Origin: Geminicoccus sp036263595
Lineage (GTDB): Bacteria; Pseudomonadota; Alphaproteobacteria; Geminicoccales; Geminicoccaceae
Length of the DNA: 64,000 nt
Reading direction: 5' to 3'
Assembly (NCBI RefSeq): GCF_036263595.1
Contig: NZ_DATAGQ010000194.1
Span: 6,139 to 70,138, forward strand
The notes under the pieces were generated by a model, which was not told the origin of the DNA, did not search any database, and was given only the letters and a program-made list of their open reading frames with translations. The first letter of the stretch is position 1; every line of letters starts with the position of its first letter. This document shows positions 50,726 to 59,420 of this stretch, one piece after another. Both the position numbers and the translations under genes were made by a program.

Positions 50726-52472
50726 CGGCGGCTTGATCCGGCGCCACCGCCGGATCGGTCCGGCCTGCCTGCTGGTTCATCTCGCTGCGCCTGGCGGCCA
50801 GTTCCATCACCTTCGAGCGCAGTTGCGGGTAGCGGGTCAGGAACGACCGGAAGTCACGCTTTTCGAGCGTCTGGAACTGGCAGAAATCGACGGCGGTGAC
50901 GTCCGCCGAGCGTCGCCGGCCGCTCAGCAGCGCCATCTCGCCGAAGAACTGACCGGCTTCCAGCCTGATCCTGCGGTCGCCCACCTTCACCTGCACGGCG
51001 CCCGACGAGATGAAATAGGCGGCATCGGCCCGATCGCCGGTCCGGATGATCCGCTCGCCCGGTGCTGCCGTCCGCGGCCGGAACAGCATGAGCAGGTCTT
51101 CGCGCGCCTGCTGGTCGAGTTCGGCGAAGATCGGGAAGCGGTCGATGATGTTCTGGATCTGCAGCGACCGGTTGGTCTCGCGCGCCTCCATGCGCTTGCG
51201 CAGCACGTCGAGCTGCCCCTGGAGCAGGCTCAAGGAATGCTGCCCGTAGCTTCCGATCCGCTTGGAGAAAAAGGGGCTGAACGACTTGGTCGTCAGCAGC
51301 CAGTCGGAGGCGGCGAAGACGATGGGATTGAGCGTCACCGACAGGAGGGCCCCGGCCAGGATCAGGTCGCGTCCCTCCGGCGGCAACTGCCCGGTCGCCA
51401 CGCCCAGGCCCGCCAGGATGAAGGAGAACTCGCCGATCTGCGCGAGGCTGGCCGCCACGGTCAGCGCCGTGGCCACCGGATAGCCCAGGGCCAGCACGAT
51501 CGCGAACGTCACGAGCAGCTTGCCGACGATGATCGTGGTCAGCACGGCGGCCACGGCCAGAGGCTCGCGCAAGAGGATGCTCGGGTCGAACAGCATGCCG
51601 ACCGACACGAAGAACAGGATGGCGAACGCATCCTGCATCGGCAGCGATTCGGCAGCGGCTCGATGGCTGAAGTCCGATTCGCTCAAGATCAGCCCGGCGA
51701 AGAATGCGCCGAGCGCGAACGACACGCCGAACAGCTCGGCCGAGCCGTAGGCGATGCCCAGCGCCAGCGCCAGGACCGACAGGGTGAACAGTTCGCGCGA
51801 ACCGGTGCGGGCCACCTGCTTGAGCAGCCACGGCACCACTTTCGGGCCCAGGAGCATGGCGAGCGCCATGAACGCGCCGACCTTGCCGAGCGTGATCAGC
51901 ACCGAGAGCAGGATGTCGTCGCCCGCGGCCGGATGCGCCAGCCCTGTCGCACTGCCGACGAAGGCCGGCAGGAGCACGAGGGTCAGGACCATCGCCAGGT
52001 CCTCGACGATCAGCCAGCCGATCGCGATCCGGCCGTCCACGGTGGCGAGGCCGTTGCGGTCCTCCAGCGCTTTCAGCACCACGGCCGTGCTGGCGACCGC
52101 CAGGCTGATGCCCAGCACCACGCCCGCTCCCAGGCCCCAGCCCCAGAACGCAGCGAGCCCGATCCCGATCGGGGTCATCAGCACGATCCGGCCAAGCGCT
52201 CCCGGCACCGCCACCCTGGAGACCGCCATCAGGTCGGCGACCGAGAGGTGCAGACCCACACCGAACATCAGCAGGATGACGCCCATTTCGGCCAGCTGGT
52301 TGGCGATGCTCGGATCGGCGACGAAGCCCGGCGAGAATGGGCCGACCACGATCCCCGCGACCAGGTAGCCGACGAGCGGAGGCAGGTTGATGCGGTTCGC
52401 CAGGAAGCCGAACACGAAGGCGATGACGAAGCTCATCGCCACTGTCGCGATCAGCGGAACCTCGTGGTCCAA
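50703..52472 (-). CDS. Cation:proton antiporter with C-terminal cyclic-nucleotide-binding domain
   Basis: A 589-residue CPA2-type (KefB/YbaL-like) protein starting at TTG 52472, with GGAGG seven bases upstream. Residues about 1-400 form 12-13 membrane helices (LPPLVGYLVAGIVVGPFSPG, VILLMFGVGLHLSVADL, GISLAVASTAVVLKAL, ALGAFFAGLILSESDFSH, LAQIGEFSFILAGLG). Instead of the usual RCK/TrkA-N domain, the C-terminus has a cNMP-binding domain (FPIFAELDQQAREDLLMLFRPRTAAPGERIIRTGD, GQFFGEMALLSGRRRSADVTA with the phosphate-binding cassette). Gating by cAMP or cGMP is therefore possible (inference). Confidence 0.9.
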   Translation of the reverse strand: MDHEVPLIATVAMSFVIAFVFGFLANRINLPPLVGYLVAGIVVGPFSPGFVADPSIANQLAEMGVILLMFGVGLHLSVADLMAVSRVAVPGALGRIVLMTPIGIGLAAFWGWGLGAGVVLGISLAVASTAVVLKALEDRNGLATVDGRIAIGWLIVEDLAMVLTLVLLPAFVGSATGLAHPAAGDDILLSVLITLGKVGAFMALAMLLGPKVVPWLLKQVARTGSRELFTLSVLALALGIAYGSAELFGVSFALGAFFAGLILSESDFSHRAAAESLPMQDAFAILFFVSVGMLFDPSILLREPLAVAAVLTTIIVGKLLVTFAIVLALGYPVATALTVAASLAQIGEFSFILAGLGVATGQLPPEGRDLILAGALLSVTLNPIVFAASDWLLTTKSFSPFFSKRIGSYGQHSLSLLQGQLDVLRKRMEARETNRSLQIQNIIDRFPIFAELDQQAREDLLMLFRPRTAAPGERIIRTGDRADAAYFISSGAVQVKVGDRRIRLEAGQFFGEMALLSGRRRSADVTAVDFCQFQTLEKRDFRSFLTRYPQLRSKVMELAARRSEMNQQAGRTDPAVAPDQAAATRSASS

Positions 52473-52578
52473 GAACCCGCCTCCGCCGGCCGTCTTCCTC
52501 GCCCCGATTGTCAGGCGGGGCCGGGCCGACTGCAACCGCGCAGACGGCCCTTTGTCCAACCTTGCGGGCTGGGCAGCG

Positions 52579-53121
52579 TCACTGGCTCCGCGTGCAGGAG
52601 ATGATCGGCGGATCCTCGACCCCGACCGGTCGGACGACCAGCTTCGCGTCCGTCAGTTCCAGCACGTCGCTGGTGGAAGGCTCGGACTGGTCGATGAAGG
52701 TCGAGGAGACCAGCTGTGCAATCGGAGCCAGGATCGTCGATCCGGCGCTGTCGTCGGCCGCCGTGATGCTCGAATCGATGTTCGAGATCACGAGCCGCTC
52801 ACCTTCGACCGACCAATCATAGGCAAACTCGGTCTTGAGCTTGGCAGGAATGCCCGCAGGCTTTCCCTCGGTATCGGCCGCCGCAACGACCTTTCCCTTG
52901 CCGTCCGCGCCATAGGTCGTGGTGTTGGCCACGTCCGGCATGTCGGGAATGGGGTTCAGCTGGCGGCAGGTCCAGTTGCCGACGATCCGGTCGGCATCGA
53001 CCGCGCCCACCTTGTCCGTCACGTTCACGACGGGGCGCGTCGGTGCGGAGCTGGTCCCGCCACCGGTGGCACATGCCGCCAGAGGAAGACCGGCGGCGAT
53101 GGCGACAAGCAGGCGTTTCAT
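52579..53121 (-). CDS. Putative lipoprotein (AprI/Inh-like size), unknown function
   Basis: A 180-residue protein from ATG 53121 with the lipoprotein signal MKRLLVAIAAGLPLAACATGGG. The mature part begins near a conserved-looking IVGNWTCRQLNPIPDMPDVANTTTYGADGKGKV and contains paired-strand segments ending PPIISCTRSQ; the two Cys may form a disulfide. The pattern GNWTC...YGADGKG resembles small beta-barrel lipoproteins with 'GxW' starts, but no family can be named with confidence. Confidence 0.72.
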   Translation of the reverse strand: MKRLLVAIAAGLPLAACATGGGTSSAPTRPVVNVTDKVGAVDADRIVGNWTCRQLNPIPDMPDVANTTTYGADGKGKVVAAADTEGKPAGIPAKLKTEFAYDWSVEGERLVISNIDSSITAADDSAGSTILAPIAQLVSSTFIDQSEPSTSDVLELTDAKLVVRPVGVEDPPIISCTRSQ

Positions 53122-53262
53122 GCGTCGTTCGGTCCATGTCGTTGACCTGTGCCGCATCTGAACCCGCATCGAAGCCGAGACCAATGGTCCTCCGGCAACA
53201 ATGCGAGCCAAATCGGCAGGCGAAGGCCGCCGTGTGCCGGCCCGACACGGCGACTGGCTCGC

Positions 53263-53520
53263 CTAGGGTGCGAACGGGATCTTCTTGTGGAGCTGGAAGC
53301 TGCTGGGCAGCGCATCGTCAGTAAGCCCGCCCTTGTCCATCTGTTCCCAGAGATGCTGGTCGTACGGGCCGCGATAGATGTTGTAGTGCTGGATGAACAG
53401 GCCGGCTCCACCTTCCCGACAGACACGTTCCAGCTCTTCGTCGACATTCTGGCTCGACCGGTACTGCCGCCAGAAGTCCTTGTCGGTGAAGATCACGTAG
53501 TGGTCGGTGAACTCGGCCAT
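53263..53520 (-). CDS. Small conserved-looking protein of unknown function
   Basis: An 85-residue cytoplasmic protein (MAEFTDHYVIFTDKDFWRQ...). It is rich in aromatic and charged residues and seems to be one compact alpha/beta domain (EELERVCREGGAGLFIQHYNIYRGPYDQHLWEQMDKGG). The coding frame is longer upstream, but similarity of composition and a clean ATG at 53520 favour this start. I do not recognise the family. It is transcribed away from dapC. Confidence 0.65.
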   Translation of the reverse strand: MAEFTDHYVIFTDKDFWRQYRSSQNVDEELERVCREGGAGLFIQHYNIYRGPYDQHLWEQMDKGGLTDDALPSSFQLHKKIPFAP

Positions 53521-53779
53521 GGTAGGCGTCTCCAATCGCGTTTGTACTGTCCTGCCTGTGTCAACGGCCGAGCGCGGCAAAGGTTGTGCTCCCGCGTCCC
53601 GTTCTCCCGCAGTCCAAACCGCCAGGTGTTCTCGAAGCGGCCCGCTCCCCTGGTGCGGGAACGCCGCCACAGGACCGCCCTGCATCCTCCCTCGGATTTG
53701 TAGCGCCGTTGCGGCGGCTTGGCCGTGGATGTTAAATCTGCACTCAAGTTCATGGCCGCCAATCGAAGTCGTCACACCG

Positions 53780-54991
53780 ATGCCCTTGTCCCGCCTAGAC
53801 AGCCTCGGCGAGTTTCCGTTCCGCCGGCTGGCCGGTCTGTTGGCGGACCTCTCGCCGCCATCCGCCCGCCCGGTGCTGGACCTCGGGATCGGCGAGCCGC
53901 AGCATCCGGTCCCGCCGATCCTCGCTGAGACGCTTGCCAGGCATGCCGGCAGCTGGAACCGCTACCCGCCGCCCACCGGTACGCCCTCCTTCCGGCGGAC
54001 GGTCCTGCGCTGGCTGTCCCGGCGCAACCGGCTCCCGGAGGACGCGCTCGACCCCGACCGGCACGTGCTGGCGGTCGCCGGAACCAAGGAGGCGTTGTTC
54101 CTGGCAGCGCTGCTCGCCGTCGACCGGGTCCGCCGGAGCAGGCCGGTGGTGCTGATGCCCACGCCGTTCTATGCGGTCTATCTCGGGGCGGCAGTCATGG
54201 CCGGGGCGGAGCCGGTGCTCCTGCCCAGCACCGCCGCGCACGGCTTCCTGCCCGATCTCGACGCGATCCCCACAGACGTGCTGGAGCGGGCTGCGGCCTT
54301 CTATCTCTGCACGCCGTCCAACCCGCAGGGCGCCGTGGCGGACCGTGCCTATCTCGCCCGGGCCATCGCCCTGGCCCGCCGGCATGGCTTCGTCCTCATC
54401 CTCGACGAGTGCTATGCCGAGCTCTGGGACAGAGAGCCCCCGCCCGGCGGCGTGGACGTCGCGATCAACGAGACCGGCAGCATCGAGCAGGTCCTCGTGT
54501 TCCATTCGCTGAGCAAGCGGTCGAATGCGGCAGGCCTGCGCTCCGGCTTCGTCGCCGGCGATCCGCGCCTCGTCCAGGCCTTCGCGAAGCTGCGGGCCTA
54601 TGCGGCGGCCACACAGCCCGTGCCGGTCATGGAAGCTGCCGAGGCCTTGTGGAACGACGAGGCGCATGTCGAGGAGAACCGCCGCCTCTACCGGCAGAAG
54701 TTCGATGTGGCCGAACAGCGCCTTGCCGGCCGTTTCGGCTTCTTCCGGCCTCCTGCCGGATTCTTCCTGTGGCTTGATGTCGGTGACGGGGTGGCGGCCA
54801 CAGCCAGGCTCTGGCACCAGGCTGGATTGAAGGTCCTGCCCGGTGCCTATCTCGACGGCCCCGAACCCACCTCCAGTGCCTATGTCCGTCTGGCGCTGGT
54901 CCACGATCTCGGGACGATCGCCGATGCGCTCGACCGCTTCGCCACCACGCTTGCCCCAACAGATCGAGTGGCTCGATCGGGAGGATCCTGA
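53780..54991 (+). CDS. dapC: Succinyldiaminopimelate transaminase-like aminotransferase
   Basis: A 403-residue fold-type I aminotransferase. Features: VLDLGIGEPQHPVPPIL, RYPPPTGTPSFRRTVLRWL, FYLCTPSNPQGAVAD, LILDECYAELW, and FHSLSKRSNAAGLRSGFVAGD with the PLP lysine. The EPQHPVP opening and SKRSN are typical of DapC, which makes N-succinyl-LL-2,6-diaminopimelate for lysine and peptidoglycan. ATG 53780 is used, as an in-frame upstream extension lacks family character. ftsK begins one base after its stop. Confidence 0.88.
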   Translation: MPLSRLDSLGEFPFRRLAGLLADLSPPSARPVLDLGIGEPQHPVPPILAETLARHAGSWNRYPPPTGTPSFRRTVLRWLSRRNRLPEDALDPDRHVLAVAGTKEALFLAALLAVDRVRRSRPVVLMPTPFYAVYLGAAVMAGAEPVLLPSTAAHGFLPDLDAIPTDVLERAAAFYLCTPSNPQGAVADRAYLARAIALARRHGFVLILDECYAELWDREPPPGGVDVAINETGSIEQVLVFHSLSKRSNAAGLRSGFVAGDPRLVQAFAKLRAYAAATQPVPVMEAAEALWNDEAHVEENRRLYRQKFDVAEQRLAGRFGFFRPPAGFFLWLDVGDGVAATARLWHQAGLKVLPGAYLDGPEPTSSAYVRLALVHDLGTIADALDRFATTLAPTDRVARSGGS

Positions 54992-54992
54992 C

Positions 54993-57641
54993 TTGGCAAC
55001 GACGGTCGATCATCTCCGCGGCGAGCGGCCGTTCGCCGGCCTGGTCGCCACCATGCGCCGGCTGGTGGTGGGCCTGGGCTGGCTGGCGGTGGCCGGCCTG
55101 CTGGCCATCGCGGTCTGGGGCTTCGATCCGGCCGATCCGTCCTTCAACACCGCCACCAGTGCCGCCCCCGCCAACCCGCTGGACCTGTTCGGCGCCTATG
55201 CCGCGGACCTCGTGCTGCAGCTGTTCGGCGTGGCGGTGTGGCTGCCGATCGCCGTGTTCGCGGTCTGGGGGATCCGTCTCGTCGCGGACAAGCCCTTCTA
55301 CAGCGTGCTGCTCCCGCCCACGGCCCTGCCGATGGCGCTGTTGGGTCTGTGCGCCTTCCTGGCGACCCAGCCCCAGCCAGACGCGGCGAGCTGGCCGCTG
55401 CGGGTAGGCCTTGGCGGCTTTGTCGGGCGCTTCCTCCACGAGACCCTGCACCCGATGGTGGGCGGCGTGCTCTACGGCTGGGGGGCCGTTCTGCTCACCC
55501 TGGCAGCCGGCATCCTGGCCTTCGGCATTCCGCTGACCGATGGTCGCTGGAAGCTGTTCGGCCTGGCGCGGCCAAGGAGCCGGCGGCATCATCTCGAGCG
55601 CAAGCAGCAGCCCGGGCCCTCGTTCCTCGCCAGGCTGTCCCTGCCGCGCCTGCCCGCCATCGGCGGCAGGACAATCGCAGGTGCGAACGTCGTCTGCGGC
55701 CTAATCGCTCAGGTTCGGGGGCGGGTTGCGGCCCTGTTTCGCACGAACGAACCCGAGAAGCCGGTGCGCCCCCGCCGCCCGGGCGTCCGCCGTCCCGAGC
55801 CCGACAGCTACGACGACGACACGAACGAACCCGAGCAGGAACTGGCGAAGCCCACCCGTGGCCGTGGCCGGACCGCCAGTGCTCCGCCCGAGCCGGTGCA
55901 ACCGGATCCACGCGATTACATGAACGAACCCGAGGATGACGACGAGGACGAGGATGACCTCATCCCGTTCCCGCCCCCCGCCAAGGGTGGTGGTGGCCGT
56001 GCGTCCATCCCGGCGCCCGCCGCCAAGACGACGGTGGCGGTGCTGCGGCCATCCGATCCTGCGCGCACCGCCGCGTCGGACGACGGCTTCGAGCTTCCCG
56101 ACCTGGAGTTTCTGACGCCGCCCAAGCACAAGCCGAACGCGGCAATCACCAAGGAGAAGCTGCACGAGACCAGCCGCCAGCTGGAAACCGTGCTGGACGA
56201 TTTCGGCGTGCGCGGCGAGATCACCGATGCCAAGCCCGGCCCGGTTGTCACCCTCTACGAGCTGGAGCCTGCCCCCGGCACCCGGGCGGCGCGCGTCATC
56301 AGCCTTGCCGACGACATCGCCCGCTCGCTCTGCGCCCTTTCGGTCCGCGTCGCCACTGTGCCCGGCCGCAACGTGATCGGCGTCGAGCTGCCGAACGATG
56401 TCCGTGAGACGGTGTTCCTGAAGGAGCTGCTGGACAGCCCGCAGTTCACGGAGACCTCGGCCCGCCTGGCCCTGGCACTCGGCAAGGACATCTCCGGCAA
56501 GCCGATCATGGTCGACCTTGCCCGGATGCCGCATCTCCTGATCGCCGGCACCACCGGTGCCGGCAAGTCGGTTGCCATCAACGCCATGATCCTCTCGCTG
56601 CTCTACCGGCTGACGCCCAAGCAGTGCCGGATCATCATGATCGACCCCAAGGTCATCGAGCTCTCGGTCTACGACCACATCCCGCACCTCCTGGCCCCGG
56701 TCGTCACCGAGCCCGGCAAGGCGGTGGTGGCGCTCAAATGGGTCGTCAGGCAGATGGACGAGCGCTACCGGCTCATGTCGCACCTGGGTGTCCGCGACAT
56801 CTTCGCCTTCAACCGGCGGATCGAGGCGGCCAAGGCGCAGGGCGAGACACTGAACCGGCGCGTACGCACCGGCTTCGAACCCAACACCGGGGCGCCGACC
56901 TTCGAGGACCAGCCGATCGAGATGAAGTCGCTGCCGCTGATCGTCGTCATCGTCGACGAGGTGGCCGACCTCATGCTCACCGCCGGCAAGGAGATCGAGA
57001 ACGCGATCCAGCGCCTCTCGCAAAAGGCCCGCGCCGCCGGCATCCACCTGATCGTCGCAACGCAGCGCCCCTCGGTCGACGTGCTGACCGGTGTCATCAA
57101 GGCGAACCTGCCGTCCCGGATCTCCTTCCGGGTGTCGTCCAAGATCGACAGCCGCACCATCCTGAGCGAGCCGGGTGCCGAGCAGTTGCTGGGCCAGGGC
57201 GACATGCTGTTCATGATGCCGGGGGACCGGATCCTGCGCATCCATGGCCCGCTCGTGACCGACGACGACGTTGCGCGGGTGGTGACCCACCTGAAGGCGC
57301 AGGGCGAGCCCGATTATGTCGATGCGGTGACCGACGACGTGGCCGCCGAGGAGGGCGGCAGCGGTGGCGACGGGAACGGCCCGCAGGGTGCCATGTTCGG
57401 TTCAGGCGGCGAGGCCGGCGGCGACGCCATGTACCAGGAAGCGATCAAGGTCGTTGCGCGCGACGGGAAGGCCTCCACATCTTATCTGCAGCGCAAGCTC
57501 AACATCGGCTACAACACGGCTGCCAAGCTGATCGAGCGGATGGAGCAGGATCGACTGATCACGCCCGCCGACCATGTCGGGCGCCGCCAGGTCCTGATGG
57601 GCCGTGGCGGGGTGGATGGCGACGAGCCTACGGAATTCTGA
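54993..57641 (+). CDS. ftsK: DNA translocase FtsK
   Basis: An 882-residue protein from TTG 54993 (GGGAGG eight bases upstream). Residues about 25-185 hold four membrane helices. A linker (about 190-390) is charged and proline-rich and holds three (T/M)NEP units at residues 251, 277 and 310 plus an acidic run. The motor follows: LEPAPGTRAARVISLADDIARSL, Walker A AGTTGAGKSVAINAM near 516, LPLIVVIVDEVADLMLTAGKEIE (Walker B), and the C-terminal gamma winged helix (TSYLQRKLNIGYNTAAKLIERMEQD). It pumps DNA through the division septum toward dif. Length is normal for alphaproteobacteria. Confidence 0.96.
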   Translation: MATTVDHLRGERPFAGLVATMRRLVVGLGWLAVAGLLAIAVWGFDPADPSFNTATSAAPANPLDLFGAYAADLVLQLFGVAVWLPIAVFAVWGIRLVADKPFYSVLLPPTALPMALLGLCAFLATQPQPDAASWPLRVGLGGFVGRFLHETLHPMVGGVLYGWGAVLLTLAAGILAFGIPLTDGRWKLFGLARPRSRRHHLERKQQPGPSFLARLSLPRLPAIGGRTIAGANVVCGLIAQVRGRVAALFRTNEPEKPVRPRRPGVRRPEPDSYDDDTNEPEQELAKPTRGRGRTASAPPEPVQPDPRDYMNEPEDDDEDEDDLIPFPPPAKGGGGRASIPAPAAKTTVAVLRPSDPARTAASDDGFELPDLEFLTPPKHKPNAAITKEKLHETSRQLETVLDDFGVRGEITDAKPGPVVTLYELEPAPGTRAARVISLADDIARSLCALSVRVATVPGRNVIGVELPNDVRETVFLKELLDSPQFTETSARLALALGKDISGKPIMVDLARMPHLLIAGTTGAGKSVAINAMILSLLYRLTPKQCRIIMIDPKVIELSVYDHIPHLLAPVVTEPGKAVVALKWVVRQMDERYRLMSHLGVRDIFAFNRRIEAAKAQGETLNRRVRTGFEPNTGAPTFEDQPIEMKSLPLIVVIVDEVADLMLTAGKEIENAIQRLSQKARAAGIHLIVATQRPSVDVLTGVIKANLPSRISFRVSSKIDSRTILSEPGAEQLLGQGDMLFMMPGDRILRIHGPLVTDDDVARVVTHLKAQGEPDYVDAVTDDVAAEEGGSGGDGNGPQGAMFGSGGEAGGDAMYQEAIKVVARDGKASTSYLQRKLNIGYNTAAKLIERMEQDRLITPADHVGRRQVLMGRGGVDGDEPTEF
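55741..55936 (+). repeat. Three copies of the GAACGAACCC word in the FtsK linker
   Basis: Copies at 55745-55754, 55823-55832 and 55922-55931, each extended to GAACGAACCCGAG and preceded by AC or AT, reading T/M-N-E-P-E. Spacing is 78 and 99 bases. The same word is present three times in the acyltransferase linker at 3864-3957 but was not seen elsewhere in the window. Confidence 0.85.
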
Positions 57642-57686
57642 TCCCCCTGGCAGGGTCCGGGAGGGGTCGTGCAGGAAGGATGAACG

Positions 57687-58313
57687 TTGACGTCACGACG
57701 TCTGTTTCTTTCGACGGTGCTGGCAGGTCTGGCGGTACCGGTCCTCGCTGAAGCGGCGCTCACGGCGGCCGAGCAGGCAGCGGTGGATTCGGTCACCAGA
57801 TGGATGCGCGGCCTGAAGACGCTGACCGCGACCTTCGTCCAGATCGCCCCTGACGGCGCGTTCACGACCGGGCGCCTCTGGATCCAGCGGCCGGGCCAGA
57901 TGCGGATGCAGTACGATCCGCCCGCCGATATCCTCCTGGTGACCACGGACTGGCGGCTCGTCTTCTACGACGCCAAGGTCAAGCAGGTGAACTACATCCC
58001 GGTGGGTGAGACCCCCATCGGCTTCCTCCTGTCGGAGAATCCCGACTTCGGCAAGGAGGTGCTGATCCGCAAGGTCCGCGTGGCCGGCGGCGAGATCGCG
58101 ATTACCGCCTATCGCAAGGGCAACGAGGGCCAGGGCTCGGTGGAACTGGTCTTTGCCCAAAAGCCGGTCGAGCTGCGTCGCTGGACGGTCCTCGACCCGG
58201 GCGGTACCAAGACCGTGGTGACGCTCTCGGACGTGCAGACCGACCGGCGGATCGACCAGGCCCTGTTCACCTGGCGCGACCCGCAGCTGTTCGGCTATCC
58301 CGAGCTGAACTGA
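57687..58313 (+). CDS. lolA: LolA-like outer-membrane lipoprotein carrier
   Basis: A 208-residue periplasmic protein that ferries lipoproteins from LolCDE toward the outer membrane. TTG 57687 (AGGAAGG upstream) gives a signal peptide with a twin-arginine-like start (TSRRLFLSTVLAGLAVPVLAEA). The body follows the alphaproteobacterial LolA pattern: MRGLKTLTATFVQIAPDGAFTTGRLWIQRPGQMRMQYDPP, DWRLVFYDAKVKQVNYIPVGETPIGFLL. Its position behind ftsK is usual in the class. Confidence 0.9.
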   Translation: MTSRRLFLSTVLAGLAVPVLAEAALTAAEQAAVDSVTRWMRGLKTLTATFVQIAPDGAFTTGRLWIQRPGQMRMQYDPPADILLVTTDWRLVFYDAKVKQVNYIPVGETPIGFLLSENPDFGKEVLIRKVRVAGGEIAITAYRKGNEGQGSVELVFAQKPVELRRWTVLDPGGTKTVVTLSDVQTDRRIDQALFTWRDPQLFGYPELN

Positions 58314-58326
58314 CGCACGCGCCCCG

Positions 58327-58779
58327 ATGAACGACCTGCTCCTTCTCTTTGGCCTGTTCGCCAGCGCGTTCAGTTCCGCCACCATCCTGCCCGGCAGCTC
58401 CGAGGTCGTGATGCTGGGCCTGATGACCCAGGGCCTCAGCGTGCTGTCGCTCTGGGTGGTGGCGACCATCGGCAACCTGGCAGGATCGGTCCTGTCCTGG
58501 TGGATGGGTACCGCGCTCCTGCGCTTTCAGGACCGTCGCTGGTTCCCGGTGGGTCCGGACAAGCTGGAGCGCGCGCAGCACTGGTTCGCCCGCTGGGGCA
58601 AGCCGGCCCTGCTGTTGACCTGGCTGCCTGGCGTGGGCGACGCGCTCTCGATCGCGGCCGGCACGCTGCGCGTTCATCTGGCGACCTTCGTGCTGCTGGT
58701 CGGCTTCGCCAAGGGGGCACGCTATGCCCTCGTGCTGGGCGGTGCTGACTGGCTGGGCGTCGACCAGATCTTCAACTGA
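58327..58779 (+). CDS. YqaA-family (DedA/VTT-like) small membrane protein
   Basis: A 150-residue inner-membrane protein with the VTT/SNARE-associated pattern: FASAFSSATILPGSSEVVMLGLM, VVATIGNLAGSVLSWWMG, and HWFARWGKPALLLTWLPGVGDALSIAAGTLRV. It is the short YqaA form rather than a full-length DedA. DedA-like proteins are implicated in lipid scrambling and membrane homeostasis. It follows lolA by 13 bases. Confidence 0.9.
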   Translation: MNDLLLLFGLFASAFSSATILPGSSEVVMLGLMTQGLSVLSLWVVATIGNLAGSVLSWWMGTALLRFQDRRWFPVGPDKLERAQHWFARWGKPALLLTWLPGVGDALSIAAGTLRVHLATFVLLVGFAKGARYALVLGGADWLGVDQIFN

Positions 58780-58826
58780 CCGGTGTGCCGTGGCATCAGG
58801 GAGCCCCCGCTCCAGGAGACATCCTC

Positions 58827-59417
58827 ATGCAGCTGATCACCCTGCCGCTCAGCCCCTTCGGGCGGAAGGCTCATATCGTCGCCCTGGAGAAGGGGCTGGA
58901 CCTGGAGATCGTGGCGCCTCCGTCCGGACTGGATCCGAGCGTGGCTGCGAAGAACCCGCTCGCGAAAGTGCCTGTCCTGGCACTCGCGACCGGTGACGCA
59001 CTCTACGACAGCCCGGTGATCTGCGAATATTTCGACACGATCGGCAATGGGGCGCTGCTGATCCCCACCGGCGACGAGCGCTGGCCGGTGTTGCGTCGCA
59101 TGGCCCTGGCCGACGGGATCATGGACGCGGCCGTGGCAGCGCGGCAGGAGAGCATCAGGCCGGACGGCGAGCGGTCACAGGCTTTCATGGATAAGCAGCG
59201 CCAGTCGATCGTCCGTTCGGTGGATGCGGCTGCCGGCGAGCTGCAGAGCTTTGCAGGACAGTTGCGGCTGGACTCGATCGCGATGGCGGTGGCCCTGACC
59301 TATCTGGACGTCCGCCATCCCGGCATCGACTGGCGATCGAGGGCGCCCGAGCTCGACCGCTGGCATGCGGAGATGGAAAAGCGGCCCTCGTTCGCGGCCA
59401 CCAAGCCCGCGGCCTGA
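58827..59417 (+). CDS. Glutathione S-transferase family protein
   Basis: A 196-residue protein from ATG 58827 with AGGAG upstream. N-terminal thioredoxin-like domain MQLITLPLSPFGRKAHIVALEKGLDLEIV, the NPLAKVPVL cis-proline loop and LYDSPVICEYFDTI (glutathione gamma-glutamyl site), then a helical C-terminal domain (LRRMALADGIMDAAVAARQESIRPDGERS...WHAEMEKRPSFAAT). It is a typical small soluble GST; substrate unknown. Confidence 0.92.
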   Translation: MQLITLPLSPFGRKAHIVALEKGLDLEIVAPPSGLDPSVAAKNPLAKVPVLALATGDALYDSPVICEYFDTIGNGALLIPTGDERWPVLRRMALADGIMDAAVAARQESIRPDGERSQAFMDKQRQSIVRSVDAAAGELQSFAGQLRLDSIAMAVALTYLDVRHPGIDWRSRAPELDRWHAEMEKRPSFAATKPAA

Positions 59418-59420
59418 ACC

